DNA of 64,000 bases from Saccopteryx bilineata. Taxonomy: Eukaryota > Chordata > Mammalia > Chiroptera > Emballonuridae. Shown one piece after another: positions 23,073-34,984 of this stretch. Location of the stretch: assembly GCF_036850765.1 (NCBI RefSeq), contig NC_089493.1, forward strand, positions 192,280,706 to 192,344,705, written 5' to 3'. A model generated the notes under the pieces. It worked only from the letters and a program-made list of their open reading frames with translations, had not been told where the DNA came from and searched no databases. Numbering within the stretch: the first letter of the stretch is position 1; each line of letters begins with the position of its first letter. Made by a program: the position numbers and the translations under genes.

Positions 23073-24010
23073 GGTGAGAAGCACAGGCACGTGGTAACTG
23101 CATCACCCAGAGCCTGCGACTGAAGCGGTTAACCAGGCCTGGAGCAATCCTGGAGGGCTTCCCACAGGAGACACCCACATCTGGGCTGGTTTTTGAAGGC
23201 AAATGGACCAAGTGGAGGAAGACAAACGCATTCCAGGCAGAACACAACAAGCCCCCGGAGGCGTGTGGAAGGGGGAACAGTGCAGTGTTCCGTGGGGTTC
23301 AGAGGACGGGAAGAGCGCCAGCCAGCCGCCAAGGGTGGACTTGGAGCATCTCAAAGCATGAACGTGATCCCATGAGCTGTGTGCGTGTGTCTGGGGAGAG
23401 GCACCAAAGGGTTTTAACAAGGGGTGTCACGCACATGGGCTTCTGCTTCAGAGAGGCCCCCCTGGACGTGTTACCTCTGGCAGCAGGGGAAGCGGTGGGA
23501 CAGTGGGTTTGGGGCAGACAGTAAAAAGGCTGTTTTATCATTCCTGGTGCCCTGGGCATCAAAGACTGCCCTTGCCTTGCACCCACAGCATTTCTGCCTT
23601 TCCCTTCCTGAACCAGGCAGAAGAGCGGGGGCGGGTGGGGGTGGGGGGCGGGACAGGACAGGACAGGACACCTGTGTCATCCCCTGGGAATGGGGCGCCT
23701 AAACCAACAGGGAAATTCTTGGCCCGGAGCAAAGCAGTGAGCTCTCCTTGATGTTGCGGGATGCCCTGATGGGCAGCCACCTTGCAACCATGCGGGAAAC
23801 CAGCACGCAGACCAGGCCGATACGAGGAGGAGGGCAGAGGGAATCACAGCGTCCGGAGCCCTGCTCCAGCACCCCGCCACACCTGACCTCTCTCTGGGCT
23901 TTTCACATAGAACACGCAGGCCAATGAATGTCCAGATAATAAGGCTCAATTAGGGCAAGGAGCGAGGAGGACAAGGATGCCATCCCATTGGGCAAATAAG
24001 ATTTTCCTAG

Positions 24011-24314
24011 TGCCTTGGCCCCTGGCACAGTACAGTGTCATCCCAGGGCACCAAGGTTGCCGACTTGATCCCACAGTCATCAGCTCAAGCCTGGGGTCGC
24101 TGATCCCAGGGTCTCAAGCTCAATCCTAAGAGTGCCAGCCTGATCCTGAGGTCGCTGGTGTGAACCCCAGTCAGGGCTGGACCCTGAGGGCACCAGCTTG
24201 ACCCGAGGTCACCGGTGTGAGCCCCGGTCAGGGCACATATGAGAAACACCCCAAGGACACAACTCAGTGGAACGAGTTGATGCTTCTCTCAGTCCCTTCC
24301 CAACCTCCCCCCCC
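24011..24314 (+). mobile_element. SINE-C copy C4, unusual variant with internal duplication
   Basis: Bounded by a perfect 17-nt duplication, aaataagattttcctag (23994-24010 and 24315-24331). The body has many ggtcgct/ccagctt modules, and the stretch from ggtcgctggtgtgaacccca to gtcaggg (from 24150) recurs from 24207 as ggtcaccggtgtgagccccg, a tandem duplication of about 57 bp. The usual SINE-C head is replaced by tgccttggcccctggcacag. Confidence 0.8.
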
Positions 24315-24496
24315 AAATAAGATTTTCCTAGAAATCTCTAGGTGGGACCAGCTAAAAACACTACACCAGTGGTTCTAAAACGTGACCAGGCATCACAATC
24401 AGCTGGAGAGCTTGGTAAACCCGGCAACGAGCCCCAACCTGGACTTTCTGGTTCAGCGAGTCTGGGGTGCAGTCCAAGAATCTGCACTTTTTTTCT

Positions 24497-25033
24497 CTAG
24501 GTTTTTTTTTTTTTTTTTTTTTTTAGAGCAAGAGAGAGAAAGAAAGAGAGATCAATTTGTTGTTCCACTTATTTATGCATTTGTTGGTGGAGTCTTGCAT
24601 GTGGCCTGACCTGGGTTCAAATCTGCAACCTTGGCATATCAAGATGACACTCAAGCCTGACCAGGTGGTGGCGCAGTGCATAGAGCGTCGGACTGGGATG
24701 TGGAGGACCCAGGTTCAAGACCCCAAGGTCAACAGCTTGAGCGCGGGCTCATCTGGTTTGAGCAAAGCTCACCAGCTTTGACCCCAGGTCTCTGGCTTGA
24801 GCAAGGGGTTACTCGGTCTGCTGAAGGCCCGCGGTCAAGGCACATATGAGAAAGCAATCAATGAACAACTAAGGTGAAGCAACAAAAAACTGATAATTGA
24901 TGCTTCTCATCTCTCTCCGTTCCTGTCTGTCTGACCCTATCTATCCCTTTCTCTGACTGTCTCTCTGTCTCTGTTAAAAAAAAAAAAAAAAAAAAAAAGA
25001 ACACTCAAATCAATCGACCCACCAGGCCAGGGC
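24497..25033 (-). mobile_element. SINE-D copy D5 (VES-type), split by SINE-C
   Basis: Reverse copy: poly-T at 24501-24523, then tggcctgacctgggttcaaa, ending ccaccaggccagggcc at 25033. Interrupted at the acactcaa duplication by SINE-C copy C5. Confidence 0.82.
24655..25000 (+). mobile_element. SINE-C copy C5
   Basis: Head gcctgaccaggtggtggcgc, box B-like ggttcaagacc, modules, tctctctccgttcctgtctg and poly(A). Duplication acactcaa at 24647-24654 and 25001-25008. Confidence 0.93.
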
Positions 25034-26033
25034 CTAGAACCTGCGTGTCTAACAAATCACCCAGGACGCTGCGGCTGGTCCCGGTGAGAACCACTGCTCG
25101 ATGGGAATTTGCAAAGGAGCTGACTAGAGGCCTGCATGTGGGGGCTGCATCTCTTCTCCCCCTGACAAAAACAGGAGCAGGACGGCCGCAGGGAAATCCT
25201 AGAGACAGACCAGCAGAACTCTCATCTCCTTTATGCACCTTATTAATAAGCTGAACTTCACGGTCCGTAGAGCAAGGGTGAGAGTAGGAGGCAGATGATC
25301 CCGGTGCGCCTTTCCCAAGACGTGGTTTGAGAAGCCCTGGGTACCGGCAAAGAGGCTTTGGGGATTTGCATTATGAATGATGATAAAACTGAAACAGACT
25401 GTGTTTTTCAATGAGCATTTTGAAAAAGAAAGAACAGGCGGGTTGGCTGCCCCCTGGACGCAGGGAGCACACGCTGGTCAGGGCGGCGCCGGCCTCCCCC
25501 GGGTCCTCTTGTCAGTCAGACCAGTACCCTCCGCACGACCGGCACCTCCTCCTCAGCTCTCAAGAGCTCCGTGTCCCTCGAGACCTTGGCCCAGGCACGC
25601 GCTTCGAGGGGCCGACAGGCACTGGACAGCAGCCTGCACTCGTGGGCTGTCCCCTCTGGCTGGAGGCCAAAGGAAACTGGAAGCCTGTGTTGACTCCATC
25701 GCCATCGGTTTAGACTCAGCAGCTGTCATAGTGCAGCACGAGGGTGAGGGCCTTGCTACGTGATCCCGGCCGGCACCTCACCCCTCCGATCATACATTCA
25801 TTTCCTCATTCATTCGTGGATCCATCAGGCACCTGCCCAGGACCTGCAGTATTTTATTTTATTTAGCCTTGGGGAATACAGCACTGTACCCACAAACTCC
25901 ATTCAAAAAGCATTCTCTCCCGGCTGGGCCCTGGGACAGGTTACGCTAAGCCTCCTTTGGTGCTGTGCGAACAAGGACCCCAACTCAACACTCTTCGGGA
26001 CTGAGAGCACCAGAATTTAAGATCTCTCTTCCC

Positions 26034-26434
26034 GCCCTGGCCGGCTGGCTCAGTGGTAGAGCGTCGGCCTGGCGTGCAGAAGTCCCGGGTTAGATTCCCG
26101 GCCAGGGTACACAGGAGAAGCGCCCATCTGCTTCTCCACCCCTCCCTCTCTCCTTCCTCTCTGTCTCTCTCTTCCCCTCCCGCAGCTGAGGCTCCATTGG
26201 AGCAAAGATGGCCCGGGCACTGGGGATGGCTCCTTGGCCTCTGCCCCAGGCGCTAGAGTGGCTCTGGTTGCGGCAGAGCAACGCCCCGGAGGGGCAGAGC
26301 ATCGTCCCCTGGTGGGCAGAGCATCACCCCTGGTGGGCGTGCCGGGTGGATCCCGGTCAGGCGCATGCGGGAGTCTGTCTGTTTCTCCCCATTTCTAGCT
26401 TCAGAAAAATACAAAAAATAAAAAAAATAAAAAC
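26034..26434 (+). mobile_element. SINE-A copy A6
   Basis: Full-length. Duplication aagatctctcttccc is exact (26019-26033 and 26435-26449). Two CTCF-like units: catcgtcccctggtgggca at 26300-26318 and a shorter one at 26322-26339. Confidence 0.95.
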
Positions 26435-26729
26435 AAGATCTCTCTTCCCTGCCCCATTGACCCTTCAGAATGAAAACTGACTCCAAGGGGCTACGCCAAG
26501 CTGACGGCCGCCCTTCCCAAGGACTCACAGAGAAAACCTCACGTGCGAAGCTGTTCCGCCTCCACGGTCTCACTCCACGCTCTCCGCCTCTTCACAAGGT
26601 TACCCTGGGCCCGCCTCAGTTTCCCCATGCACGACACTACCCTGGAGTCGAACCTCCCCTCTCTGCCGGGCCCCGTGCCAAGCACTACGCATGGATTATC
26701 TTACACTCACTGTTTGAGGCAAGGATCCT

Positions 26730-27000
26730 AAACAAGGCCCACACCTCGTGGGGTTTGCTGTTGAGGATTAAACGGGATAGCACGTGCCAGGCACTTCGAA
26801 CATTACCTGGCACACGGTTAAGTAAAAGCGCTTGATCAATGCTACAAATTACTGTCAGCATGGGGTGGTATTTTACCCCCTTTTTACAGACTGAGAAACT
26901 GAGGCTCAGGGAGATTATAACAGTCATGCAAATAGTTAGTGGCAGAGCCAGGATCTGAACTGGGACCTCTCTGGGTGCCAAGTCTGGGCTCCTTTCATCT
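26730..27000. repeat. Two MIR relics, forward then reverse
   Basis: Forward tail gcacgtgccaggcacttcga (to about 26850), then reverse text tacagactgagaaactgagg and gcagagccaggatctgaact (26855-27000). Confidence 0.7.
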
Positions 27001-27494
27001 GCCCGATGAAAGAGACTTAGTGACCCCCGTCCCGCCTGCCTTGTGCCTCCAAGAGGAAGCTCCAACATGCTCGAGTCCCACATAGGCGCTGGGGGGAAGG
27101 GGGAGGGTGAGAGAGAAGGCCCCTCTGCCTCCTTGCTCCAACCCTTACTGAGCACCCCCAATCAGCTCACACATACCAAGTGCGCTTGCTCACCCGGCGA
27201 TAAGGGAGCCAGGATGTCCCAGCCCAGATAACCGTGCCCTGGGACCACCCACAAGGTGTAGACATTAAGTTTTGCAGCCCACAGGCCACAGGGCCAAGTG
27301 GCAGCACAGTCCAGCAGTTCCCAAGAGACCACTGAGGCACGCTCATGCCACGAGGTGTGGCATCAACATGCTGGTGACCACACAGCGCGCTGGGCCTGGG
27401 TCCCCTCACCAACCCTGAAGCCAGTGGGGGTCCTGGGTACACAAAGGTACACGGAAAGTAAATGCTGGCCACACTCCCGGAACTAAATTAAGTA

Positions 27495-27604
27495 AGTCAC
27501 AGCCGGGAGGTCTGGACATGGTCCCAGATCTTGCCACTGTCCTTCTGTGGGGCAGTCACATCTGCTTTCCTGCTCTGAACCTCAGTTTCCCCACCTGGAA
27601 AATA

Positions 27605-27605
<1 letters not shown>
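27495..27605 (+). repeat. MIR fragment
   Basis: Contains gaacctcagtttccccacct. SINE-C copy C6 landed in its 3' end. Confidence 0.7.
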
Positions 27606-27611
<6 letters not shown>

Positions 27612-27635
<24 letters not shown>

Positions 27636-27954
27636 ACAGAGACAGAGAGTGAGTCAGAGAGAAGGATAGACAGGGACAGCCAGACAGGAACGGAGAGAGA
27701 TGAGAAGCATCAATCATCAGTTTTCCATTGCGACACCTTTGTTGTTCATTGATGCTTTCTCATATGTGCCTTGACTGTGGGCCTTCAGCAGACCAAGTAA
27801 CCCTTTGCTCAAGCCAGCAACCTTGGCTCCAAGCTGGTGAGCTTTGCTCAAATCAGATGAGCCTGCACTCAAGCTGGCGACCTCGTGGTCTCGAACCTGG
27901 GTCCTTCGCATACCAGTCCAACACTCTATCCACTGTGCCACCGCCTGGTCAGGC
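27612..27954 (-). mobile_element. SINE-C copy C6
   Basis: Reverse, near full length, with long poly-T at left and head reverse complement ccgcctggtcaggc at right. Duplication gaaaataaaacttt/gaaaatgaaacttt (27598-27611 and 27955-27968), 13 of 14 identical. Only 29 bp separate it from the oppositely oriented copy C7. Confidence 0.94.
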
Positions 27955-27983
27955 GAAAATGAAACTTTCAACAACTGTAAAGT

Positions 27984-28329
27984 GCCTGACCAGGCGGTGG
28001 CACAGTGGATAGAGCATCGAATTGGAATGTGGAGGACCCAGGTTCGAGACTCCAAGGTCACCAGCTTGAGCACGGGCTCATCTGGTTTGAACAAGGCTCA
28101 CCAGCTTGAGCCCAAAGTCGCTGGCTCGAGCAAGGGGTCACTCGGTCTACTGAAGGCCCACAGTCAAGGCACATATGAGAAATCAATCAAGGAACAACTA
28201 AGGAGCCACAACGAAGAATTGATATTCCTCATCTCTCTCCCTTCCTGTCTGTCTGTCCCTATCTGTCCCTCTCTCTGACTCTCTATCTCTGACAAAGGAA
28301 AAAAAAAAAAACAACAACAAAAACCACAG
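27984..28329 (+). mobile_element. SINE-C copy C7
   Basis: Forward, near full length, with head gcctgaccaggcggtggcac and box B ggttcgagact. Duplication ctgtaaagt (27975-27983 and 28330-28338). Pairs with C6 as an inverted repeat. Confidence 0.94.
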
Positions 28330-28439
28330 CTGTAAAGTAATTTGCAACAATGACATTTTAGGGTTTGAGGTAAATGAAGTCACTTTACCATTAAACAAGC
28401 TGCCTATCCTTATAAAAGTCCATTTATATCATCCACTCA

Positions 28440-28500
28440 CAGAGCCCGGGACCTAGTACACGATCAATACATGTTTGATGAATGAATGAATGAATATGAA
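28440..28500 (+). repeat. L2/MIR tail with (GAAT)n
   Basis: Contains cctagtacacgatcaataca and then gatgaatgaatgaatgaata. Confidence 0.65.
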
Positions 28501-28714
28501 ATGCAACGTCTCAGTGACCTTAAGATTTTGCCCAGAAATCAGGGCAAAACAGCCAGAAGGTGACTGACATAGCCAACGAGTCGGTTCTGCAAAGACAGCC
28601 AGACACAGGAAGCCCGTCCCTGCCTCTTCTGTCCCAAGACAGCAAGCCGGTGGCTGCCCACACTGAGCACCAAGGCGGACCTGGCTCCGTGCGAAGCATT
28701 CCGTAAGCATCCCC

Positions 28715-28870
28715 TTGTGTACACCTGGGAGCAGTTACGTCCGTCCCTATTTTACAGAGGGGGAAACTGAGGTTTGGTGGGGGAAAGGGCTTCCCCAAAG
28801 CGACAGACCCAGGTCGCCCTGACTCCAAGCCACAAAGACGCTGAGCTGTGCAGCCTGGAGCAAACCCCCT
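28715..28870 (-). repeat. MIR relic, reverse
   Basis: Contains ttttacagagggggaaactg and neighbouring MIR-like text. Confidence 0.7.
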
Positions 28871-29534
28871 TCCCTCTCTGGGCCCGTTTCTGAGGAAGCC
28901 GGGCACATGTTGCCCATCAGCCCCCAGGCCTTTCGAACAAAGAGGTACTGTCCCCTGGGCATGGGGACCCCCCATCAGCACAGAAGAGAGAAATTCCTGG
29001 TTACTCAACAGAGGCCTGTAGAAAGGAGTCCACAGAGTCAGCCTCCAAAAAACACAAAAACAGTCAACACCCAAATGTCTCCGGCTTCTCAGCAGCCTGT
29101 CCCTGGGGTGGAGTCCCAGAACCGCGCACCTGAGCTCCAGTCCAAACACTGCGGCCACTGAGCGGGGCGGCCCACACCCACAGGCCGCCCAGGAAGTCGG
29201 GCCTGGCCCCTCCGCCCCCGTCCCTGCCCACGCACAGCCTCACAGACGCCGGGGAAGGACTGCCGCCCCCCTCAGCCTGTGTGAGCGAGTGCCCCCGGCA
29301 GGAAAGACGGGCACGTGAACACAGGGCACGCTGGGGGCTCCCCAGCGGCGATCGGGGGAGCCTCTGGGCCTCCTTGGCCCTTTTGCCACAACCCCTGGCA
29401 CAGGGATTACTTGATGAGGAGCCCGAGGTGGCTCCACGTCCCCAGGGCGCTGGCCCAAGTCCCAGGACACCTCTGGGGAGGCCCTGAGGTGATTCAAATT
29501 CAGGAATGTCTACCTCCTTCTGACCCTGTCTAGC

Positions 29535-29750
29535 TGAGAGGTCAGGAGTACTGACTTTGGGGTCAACATCCCCTGACCTCAGGTCCAAATGCTGCCAATG
29601 GGGGCCTCTGGGCACATGCTTAACCTCTCTGAGCCTCCATGTCCTCATCTGTAAAATGGGAACACACATTCCCAACCTGACGCAGTCTTGGGAGACCGAA
29701 TGATGTCGACAGCACGTGTGAGAGCAACGGGCACGGCGCCTGACACCTCG
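29535..29750 (+). repeat. MIR SINE
   Basis: Contains cttaacctctctgagcctcc and atgtcctcatctgtaaaatg. Confidence 0.85.
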
Positions 29751-29781
29751 CCAGGGCGTGACAGACAAAAGTCACTGTCGT

Positions 29782-30161
29782 GGCCCTGGCCGGTTGGCTC
29801 AGTGGTGGAGCATCGGCCTGGCGTGCAGAAGTCCCAGGTTCGGTTCCGGCCAGGGCACACAGGAGAGGCGCCCATTTGCTTCTCCACCCCTCCCCCTCTC
29901 CTTCCTCTCTGTCTCTCTCTTCCCCTCCTGCAGCGAGGCTCCATTGGAGCAAAGATGGCCCGGGCACTGGGGATGGCTCCTTGGCCTCTGCCCCAGGCGC
30001 TGGAGTGGCTCTGGTCGCGGCTGACCATTGCCCCCTGGTGGGCGTGCCAGGTAGATCCCGGTCGGGCGCATGCGGGAGTCTGTCTGACTGTCTCTCCCCG
30101 TTTCCAGCTTCAGAAAAATACAAAAACAAAAAACAAAAAAACCAAAACAAAACAAAAAAAA
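29782..30161 (+). mobile_element. SINE-A copy A7
   Basis: Full-length. Short duplication gtcactgtc (29771-29779 and 30164-30172). One CTCF-core unit, cattgccccctggtgggcg, at 30026-30044. Confidence 0.93.
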
Positions 30162-30789
30162 GAGTCACTGTCATCATCCTGATGGTCACCTCCCTCACCC
30201 TGTTCTCATCACACCACCTTTCAGGAACACCAACACGAGGGGGTTGGGATCAGACTCCAGGCAGAGGCCAACAGGGCTTTCTGCCCCTGGGGATACGGGG
30301 CAGAGGGGGGGGGGACGACACAGACAACTCCATGTCCGCACAATTCTGATCAGTTTGATAGCGTCTGTCCAGCTTCCATTCCCTAAGGTCAGCTGTGCTC
30401 GGCTGCTGGGGACACAGAGAGGGAGGAGCGAGCACCACGCTGCTGCCCTGGGGGACACGGCCCTGGGGGGGGGAGGGGGTCAGGAGACAGACTCACAAGT
30501 CCGTAAAGAGTGAGCAGGGTCCCAGGAAATACAGACACACCGCCGGAAGAAACAGCATCTCCACCTAAAACTGCTAAAGGTGTGGGGCATGTGATGCGTG
30601 GCCCTCCAGGGACGTGGAGGTGGATGGCGATGCAGAGCTACAGGCACAGCGGGCGGGGCCAGGAAGGTGGCGCAGGCGGGGGCATGTGTGCCTGTCACAT
30701 CCCTGGGGGAGCCCCCCAACCTTCCTCAACTCGTTTCCTGAGGGACACCGGCCTCCAAGGGACCAATACACCCGAGTCAACTGGACGTA

Positions 30790-30925
30790 CGCAGGGTTTT
30801 GACCCTAGATTCAGACGCACCTGCCTTCCCATCCTTCTGACACTCACAGAACGACTTTGGGACAAGGTCAGAGGTCTGGGCCTCTGTTTGCTCACCTGTG
30901 AAGTGAGGATAACTCAGACTTGCCC
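30790..30925 (+). repeat. MIR relic
   Basis: Contains ggcctctgtttgctcacctg and gtgaagtgaggataactcag. Confidence 0.65.
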
Positions 30926-31059
30926 CCTAGGCAGCGAGCAAATGAGGTGTGAGTGAAAGCAGGAGAGGTGAGCAGGGATGTGAGGGGCACATGGAGTATG
31001 CTGGTGACCCTGGTGGACCAGGTCAGATGGCGCACTACACCCACATGGAGATGCTGGGG

Positions 31060-31233
31060 CAGGGGTCCCCAAACTTTTTACACAGGGGGCCAGTTCACTG
31101 TCCCTCAGACCGTTGGGAGGGCTGCCATATACAGAACTCCAGGACACTGACCACCAATGAAGAGGTGCCCCTTCCGGAAGTGCGGCAGGGGACGGAAAAA
31201 TGGCCTCAGGGAGCTGCAGTTTGGGGACGCCTG
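31060..31233. mobile_element. Non-autonomous hAT element (MITE), 174 bp
   Basis: Terminal inverted repeats CAGGGGTCCCCAAACT and CAGGCGTCCCCAAACT (right end reverse-complemented), 15 of 16 identical. Perfect 8-bp duplication tgctgggg at 31052-31059 and 31234-31241. No coding capacity. A different family from the hAT at 7175. Confidence 0.9.
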
Positions 31234-31856
31234 TGCTGGGGAATGTGGCCAGACCACAGAATCACCCTTGCTCCTCTGACTGTGACACAGAGACCCCCAC
31301 CCCAACCTGGCCGCTCCAACAGCAGGATCCCAGGCATACCCCAGGTCCCCTGCTTGTCTGTCCCCATCTCTGGGCACCTGTCCCCTGCTGCAGCAGGAGG
31401 GCCCACTGTGTCTGAGGACGGCTAGGGTCACGCAACCTGTACGACCTCAGGTCTCCCGGCTCCGGCCCAGCGCCCCGTCTGCCACACCGAGTGACGTCTG
31501 AGAAGCTCACTCGGCCGCCGGCCACCGTCTGACGTTGGTCTCTATAACTCCGGCTCCTCTCAGGCCAGAGATGCAATCTCTGTCAGTGACAACGGCTGGC
31601 CTCAGAGCCCAAGGGGACAAGCCACAGAAACCCTGGTGGGTGACATGTGGTCGCGTGGACCTGTGTGGCCAGCAGGCCCACCCGCCCACACCCTGCTGTC
31701 ACCCTGGGGCCTTCTCTGCCTCTTTGCAAAATGTTCCTTTTCAGACAAGAAGTCACACCCTGAGAGGCCCACAGCGCTCCTCCAGGATCACGCTCTCTCT
31801 CTCACACACACAGACACACACACAGCTTAGTGCGCATGTACAGAAGTTCACAGACC

Positions 31857-32235
31857 AGCCCTGGCCAGTTGTTTCAGTGGTAGAGCGTCGGCCTGGCGTG
31901 CAGAAGTCCCAGGTTCGATTCCCGGCCAGGGCACACAGGAGAAGCGCCCATCTGCTTCTCCACCCCTCCCCCTCTCCTTCCTCTCTGTCTCTCTCTTCCC
32001 CTCCCGCAGCCGAGGCTCCACTGGAGCAAAGATGGCCTGGGTGCTGCGGATGGCTCCTTGGCCTCTGCCCCAGGCGCTAGAGTGGCTCTGGTCACGGCAG
32101 AGCGACGCCCCGGAGGGGCAGAGCATCGCCCCCTGGTGGGCGTGCCAGGTGGATCTCGGTCGGGCGCATGTGGGAGTCTATCTGTCTCTCCCCGTTTCCA
32201 GCTTCGGAAAAATACAAAAAAAAAAAAAAAAAAAA
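31857..32235 (+). mobile_element. SINE-A copy A8
   Basis: Full-length. Duplication agaagttcacagacc is exact (31842-31856 and 32236-32250). CTCF-core unit catcgccccctggtgggcg at 32124-32142. Confidence 0.95.
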
Positions 32236-32470
32236 AGAAGTTCACAGACCCTTCACAAGCCTATTTTTGGACTCCCTAGGCCAGGTGGCCTCGCTCACAT
32301 CCCCGCGTTAGGGCAGCTAACCAACGGGGCGGAGCAGGCTGCAGAGATGGAAAAATGCCCCTCACACCTTTCCCTAGGAACTCAGTCCTCCTGGTTCATT
32401 TCCTTTCCTCAGTTTTGACAGAGACCTGGGATGGGAAATACTTCCTCTCAATTCTACTTTAAGAAAAGCA

Positions 32471-32863
32471 AGGCCCCGGCAGGTTGGCTCAGTGGTAGAG
32501 CCTTAGCCTGGCATGTGGATGTCCTGGGTTTGATTCCCAGTCAGGGCACACAGGAGAAGTGACCATCTGCTTCTCCACCCCTCCCCCTCTCCCTTCTCTC
32601 TGTCTCTCTCTCTCTCTTGCCCTCCCACAGCCAAGGCTTGATTGGTGCAAGTGCATCAGCCCCAAGCGCTGAGTGAGGATGGCTCCACGGAGCCTCTGCC
32701 TCAGGTGCTAAAATTAGCTTGGTTGTGAGCATGGCCAGATGGGCAGAGCGTCGGCCCCAGATGAAGGTTGCTGCAGGGACACATGCGGGAGCCTGTCTCT
32801 CTATCTCCCCTCCTCTCACTTAGAAAAAGAAGAAAAAAAAGATTAAAAAAGAAAGAAAAGAGA
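32471..32863 (+). mobile_element. SINE-A copy A9 (old)
   Basis: Diverged copy with head ggccccggcaggttggctca and box B ggtttgattcc. Duplication agaaaagca (32462-32470 and 32864-32872). The CTCF-core unit is not recognisable. Confidence 0.88.
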
Positions 32864-33261
32864 AGAAAAGCAGTGCCACATGCCAATGGCAAAGAGCCCT
32901 CCCTCTATTGGGGGTATTAGGGAGTGGTGAGGTCTGAGGCTAACTGGCTGGTGGTCACATCCCCACCCAGGGGCAGCTGCTGCTCAGCCCAGGTAACTGC
33001 AACCATGCAGAAAGGTAGTCTGGTTGTTCAAGAAAAGCCAGAGGGCAGACTTCTATGTGACATCTGACAAAACACTAAGAAATTTCTAAAAGTATCACAC
33101 ATGGCAAACAAAAGGCATCTGCAGGCCTGAGCTGGCCTGAGGTCAGCAGCCTGCGACCTGCTCTGAGGTCCACTGCACGGGCGGGGCCGCGGCTCCCAGC
33201 CGGCCTGCCACAGGAGGCCCTCCCACCCCCAACAGCAAGAGCTACGAGTGGGAGAGACGTG

Positions 33262-33405
33262 TGGTTCTCAGCCAGGAGTAAGTTTGCCCCCCGCCAGGGG
33301 ATACTGGGCAACATTTGGAGAAGGTTTTGGTTGTCACAGCTGAGCAGGGAGGTGGGGGTTCTACCGGAGCCTACTCAGTAAGAGGCAGGATGTAATGTCC
33401 TGGGA
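33262..33405 (+). repeat. MER20-like hAT relic
   Basis: Contains gtggttctcagccaggagta, ggatactgggcaacatttgg and tggttgtcacagctgagcag, in the order of MER20-type elements. Confidence 0.6.
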
Positions 33406-34984
33406 CCGCTCCCCTCCCACCGGGAGTAAGCAAATCCTGATGGAGACCAAACAGAATGCACAGGCCAAGAGCTCCTCGGGGGGCCACCTTGGGAGCGGGG
33501 ACTGAGGGTCAGGGAGGCCCATCACCTCAGCTCGGGCAAATGTCGTTCTCTCTGTGGCCCACGAGGACTTCTGGGAAGATTTCCACAGCAGAGGATTCCG
33601 CAGCTACACATGCTGGAGAAGCCCGGGTGTAGACGATGAGAGTTGAGAAATGAGCTGTGAGGACAAGACCTCCTGCTGCCTGGCCAGCCGAGGTGGGCCG
33701 AAGCCCAGTCTCTGTCCCCTTGAATGACCCCGGGCAAGTCACTGAGCCTGGCCGCGTCATCCCTCACTTCCGACCTCACGAGGCTCGGCCAGGCCCCACG
33801 TCCACCAGCTGGCTCTGCACGTGGCCCGAGTAAGGCTCGGAGACAGGAAGGCGAGTTTGGGGTGTCGCCCGGCACCCCGTGCTCACGGGCTGGGCGTCCC
33901 CAGTGCGCCAGCCTCCCTTTCTGCCTTTAACAGGGAGCGCGGGGCGCAGCGGAACGCTTTGGCAGGCAGAGGGATCGGGCTCGAACTGAACAGAACCGGT
34001 TTATTTTCTTTTATTTCTATTTATGGCGAGTGGGACCTAGTTTTCCATGTAGGGCAGTGAGACGCAAGTCTCCTTTTAAATAAATGTCTTTAATTTCTAA
34101 AATGTGAGTCACTTCGAAGAATTCTATTAACTATTGCAGAAGGAGCAAAATGAACGAGGTTTGGCAGAGGCAGCCCTACCTAGAGTGTCATATAAATGAA
34201 TACCACGGACATTGAGCACCCGAAACAATCTTGTTAAACCTGAGGAGGGGGCGGGACCCCACGCCAAGCAAAGGGGTCTATGTTTTGTTTGCTAGTCAGC
34301 AAAGAGATTCCTGGGCATCTAAGATTCCCTGCAAAACTTTCTGCCCAGAGGAAACGGGTGGGACGGAGACAAAGGGACTTCTGACCTTGAACTTGACCTG
34401 TACAGGTGTCCAGGGCAGGTCCGGGGTGACCAGACCTACAGCACACACCAAAGGCCTCCCCTCACTCTGGTGTCGCCAACCCCCCATGTCATCGTTCTGA
34501 CTGTTTGGGAGTGACATGGTCACAGCAAGGCTTCGGGAAGGGTCACCAGAGAAGCCACAAGAGAGGGGCTGCCTGGAAGATGGCACTAGATGGCAGAGAC
34601 CTGGAAGTGTCACCTGCACGCAGCTTAGACGAGCTGGAGAAAAGGCTCAGGAAGGCATGGGCAACATGCTCACCAGCCTGTCCGTCCACCAGGGAGTGGG
34701 CGCAGAATAGATCAACGAAAAGGGGCAACACAAACGACCCCACAAGCTCAGCGGGCGACTCGGCAGGTCTCGCGAGCTCGGTGACCAACAATGACACAGC
34801 ATGGTCTGATCACAAATTCCTAACCGGGCAGGTCACGGCGGTGGTCACATCCCAGGTCTATGGCCTCCTCAGCTCCAGTGGCACTCTGGAGACATCGGTC
34901 ACCAGCTTGTGAAAACTGAAGGTTACAGTTTCAAGAATTTTTGTAAGTCAGTTGTTAAACACTACAATTATTTTTGTTAATTTC

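Larger units (their letters stand above)
24365..25105 (+). repeat. MER5A-like hAT relic, split by two nested SINEs
   Basis: Left part gtggttctaaaacgtgacca to aagaatctgcac and right part tctaacaaatcacccaggac to gagaaccactgc match the two ends of MER5A. The middle holds SINE-D copy D5, which in turn holds SINE-C copy C5. Confidence 0.75.

Noticed and set aside
26208..26480. Open reading frames reading MARALGMAPWPLPQALEWLW, recurring at many sites
   Set aside because: They all come from the SINE-A body in one frame. Conserved because the SINE is repeated, not because it codes.
28520..29158. 212-codon open frame on the minus strand in intron 2
   Set aside because: Starts and ends in intron, overlaps a MIR, and shows no known motif or homology to STK10.
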